Shown here: piece by piece, positions 62,042-63,683 of the stretch | Layout: every line of letters begins with the position of its first letter | Numbering within the stretch: the first letter of the stretch is position 1 | NCBI GenBank assembly: GCA_903919315.1 | Contig: CAIXHP010000005.1 | Location: 1 to 63,683 of the forward strand | Direction: 5' to 3' | DNA from: an uncultured Pseudomonadota bacterium | GTDB taxonomy: Bacteria; Pseudomonadota; Alphaproteobacteria; UBA9219 | Length of the DNA: 63,683 nt | The notes under the pieces: model-generated | Told to the model about the DNA's origin: nothing | Database searches by the model: none | What the model saw: only the letters and a program-made list of their open reading frames with translations | Program-made: the position numbers and the translations under genes

Positions 62042-62560
62042 TTAGTGGAGAAGTTTTGCGAGGGATTGGGGTGGCTGCATAGCGCTGCGTTTCGGCGGCG
62101 GCGGCTCTTCTCCGATCCTCAAACCGAACATCGCTTCTTGGAAGGCTTTGTTTAGAATGTGTGCCGTGTCTTTGAAACTTAGAGGGCTTTGAGCCTCGTT
62201 ATTGGTCACGAGTTCACGCGGGTCACGGGCCATTTCCAGTGCTGTGATGATGGTATGGCCTCTTACCGTGGTAACGCGAAGAATGCCCGGTGTGCGCACG
62301 AGATCAAGGGATCTATGCTTCGGATGGTTGTGATGGTACCCGAACATCGTGTTGCCCGAGCGGTCGACGAGTTCGAACCACGGTTTTTTGGCATCGGGCG
62401 TGAGGGTGTAAATTTGCTTGTCTGCTGTTTGAATAGACGCAAGCGGGGCTGAGACTGTGCCATCAGACGACCGATAGCGCACAATATAGGTTTGCGTCAA
62501 ATAGGGATGCATCAAATCCCTGTCAGGGTTCGGCACGAATCCGAAATAAGCTTCCGACAT
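62042..62560 (-). CDS. Protein of unknown function between fabD and fabG
   Basis: The product is 172 aa from the ATG at 62560 (MSEAYFGFVPNPDRDLMHPY), supported by AAAGG 8 bases upstream; the frame is open 12 codons further. It has no signal peptide or membrane segment. A His-rich stretch (FGYHHNHPKHRS) and a C-terminal proline run (GEEPPPPKRSAMQPP) are the only notable features. It is AT-richer by eye than fabD and fabG, and is transcribed against them, so it looks like an insertion into the fab cluster. Confidence 0.7.
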   Translation of the reverse strand: MSEAYFGFVPNPDRDLMHPYLTQTYIVRYRSSDGTVSAPLASIQTADKQIYTLTPDAKKPWFELVDRSGNTMFGYHHNHPKHRSLDLVRTPGILRVTTVRGHTIITALEMARDPRELVTNNEAQSPLSFKDTAHILNKAFQEAMFGLRIGEEPPPPKRSAMQPPQSLAKLLH

Positions 62561-62670
62561 ATGTTGTGCCTTTTTATACGATTGACCTGTCGACAACGTA
62601 TCAAGTAAAGGATGGAACTAAAACCGTTTTGCAAAAATCGCCACACCCTTCTCCAATCCAAAGGTTAACC

Positions 62671-63411
62671 ATGTTCACACTCAACGGTAAAAACGCTCTT
62701 GTCACCGGCGCTTCGGGCGGATTGGGGAGCGCGATGGCGCGGGCGCTGCATGCGCAGGGGGCCAAGGTCGTGTTGTCGGGCACCAAGGTCGAGGCTTTGC
62801 AAAAATTGCAGGCCGAGCTGGGCGCGAACAGTTTTGTCGCGGCGGCGAATTTGTCCGATCCGGCCGCTCCGGCGGCGTTGGTGAAGGAGGCCGAGGCGCA
62901 ACTGGGCGGCGGGGTTGATATTCTCGTCAACAACGCGGGCTTGACCCGCGACGGTCTTGCGCTCCGTATGAAGGACGAGGACTGGGATACGGTTTTGAAC
63001 GTCAATCTGGGCGCGGCGTTTCGTTTGTCGCGGGCGTGTCTCAAAGGGATGATGAGCCGCCGTTGGGGCCGGATCATCAGCATCACTTCGGTGGTCGGCG
63101 TGACGGGGAACGGCGGGCAGGCGAACTATGCCGCTTCGAAAGCCGGGCTGATCGGCATGAGCAAGTCTTTGGCGCAGGAAATGGCGCCGCGTAACGTGAC
63201 TGTCAATTGCGTCGCTCCCGGCTTTATCGCCAGCGCCATGACGGATGTTTTGACCGACGATCAGAAACAACGCATCCTTGCTTCGATTCCGGCGGGCCGC
63301 ATGGGCGATCCGCAGGACATCGCGGCGGCGGTGACGTTCCTTGCCAGCGAAGAGGCGCGGTACATTACGGGCCAGACGCTGCATGTGAACGGCGGGATGG
63401 CGATGATCTGA
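62671..63411 (+). CDS. fabG: 3-oxoacyl-[ACP] reductase
   Basis: The product is 246 aa. The NADPH motif is VTGASGGLGSAMARAL; NNAGLTRDGL, ITSVVGVTGNGGQANYAASK (Ser-Tyr-Lys) and a C-terminal YITGQTLHVNGGMAMI complete the family pattern. It reduces 3-oxoacyl-ACP in fatty-acid elongation. The ATG at 62671 fits the family; the frame is open 35 codons upstream. acpP would be expected next, beyond the R2 cluster. Confidence 0.96.
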   Translation: MFTLNGKNALVTGASGGLGSAMARALHAQGAKVVLSGTKVEALQKLQAELGANSFVAAANLSDPAAPAALVKEAEAQLGGGVDILVNNAGLTRDGLALRMKDEDWDTVLNVNLGAAFRLSRACLKGMMSRRWGRIISITSVVGVTGNGGQANYAASKAGLIGMSKSLAQEMAPRNVTVNCVAPGFIASAMTDVLTDDQKQRILASIPAGRMGDPQDIAAAVTFLASEEARYITGQTLHVNGGMAMI

Positions 63412-63440
63412 TCGGGGCGTGGCGCAGGTTTGGCGTTCAC

Positions 63441-63683
63441 GGGACATGACCCTCCACCCAACCCTCCCCCCAAGGGGGGAGGGCTTTTGGGGCGGTGATT
63501 GCGGGGCGGTTGGGGAAGCGTGATTGGAATTCCTCCCCCCTTGAGGGGGAGGTTAGGTGGGGGGTGGGTTCCGTTTGGTCGGGAGTCGCAAGTTTGGCAC
63601 CTACGGGACATGACCCCCCTCCCAACCCTCCCCCCAAGGGGGGAGGGCTTTTGGGGCGGTGATTGCGGGCGGTTGGGGAAGCG
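63441..63683. repeat. R2 cluster at the window end: half copy, full copy and flanking duplication
   Basis: A right arm (63450-63487) is followed by a full element (63531-63652). The block 63441-63520 recurs at 63605-63683 with few changes and continues to the window end. Confidence 0.9.

Overview
The window is a contiguous piece of an alphaproteobacterial chromosome. The clearest marker is a circularly permuted, two-piece tmRNA gene (7900-8206, minus strand), the form typical of Alphaproteobacteria. It is backed by alphaproteobacterial gene orders (recG-sdhE-mfd; nuoN-birA-coaX-rnj; a nuo operon with separate nuoC and nuoD). Coding density is high and most genes look GC-rich. Heptose synthesis genes (hldE, hldD) point to a Gram-negative envelope with LPS. 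I cannot place the genus.

Layout. 1-3860: accessory region with a repeat-containing secreted protein, a HicA/HicB toxin-antitoxin pair, a P4-type tyrosine integrase on the opposite strand and a 45-bp direct repeat. 3860-9230: an acetyltransferase, an ECF sigma factor/VWA-protein operon, sspB directly beside ssrA, and an orphan gene. 9400-23400: a double-domain ThyX-like protein, an M16 peptidase, a RimJ-like acetyltransferase, a polysaccharide deacetylase, a YceI protein, a lipoprotein, purS-purC, recG, sdhE and mfd. 23500-24200: tRNA-Asp(GTC) and an orphan gene.

24300-49740 is the core of the window: a complete 14-gene respiratory complex I operon (nuoA-nuoN) running into birA, coaX and rnj. 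It is broken up by nine genes that are not complex I subunits. Seven encode paralogous family-3 extracellular solute-binding proteins: one between nuoC and nuoD, one between nuoI and nuoJ, and five in a tandem array between nuoL and nuoM. All seven lie on the nuo strand, most overlap a neighbour by 4 bp, all have an N-terminal hydrophobic segment without a clear cleavage site, and all share two cysteines at equivalent positions. No ABC permease or ATPase is nearby. The other two are small GIY-YIG proteins between nuoE/nuoF and nuoF/nuoG. Each is followed by a structured three-hairpin repeat bounded by CGTCATTCCGGA-type inverted ends. These insertions are the most unusual feature of the window.

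49740-63683: a Tag-type glycosylase, an L,D-transpeptidase, a COQ10-like protein, a HAD phosphatase, hfq-hflX, an IMPase-family phosphatase, a truncated prepilin-peptidase-like protein, a GT4 glycosyltransferase, hldE, hldD, fabD, an orphan gene and fabG. Three families of palindromic repeats are scattered through the window. One (R2, G/C-rich) is inserted in frame inside birA and recG and looks tolerated as extra amino acids.
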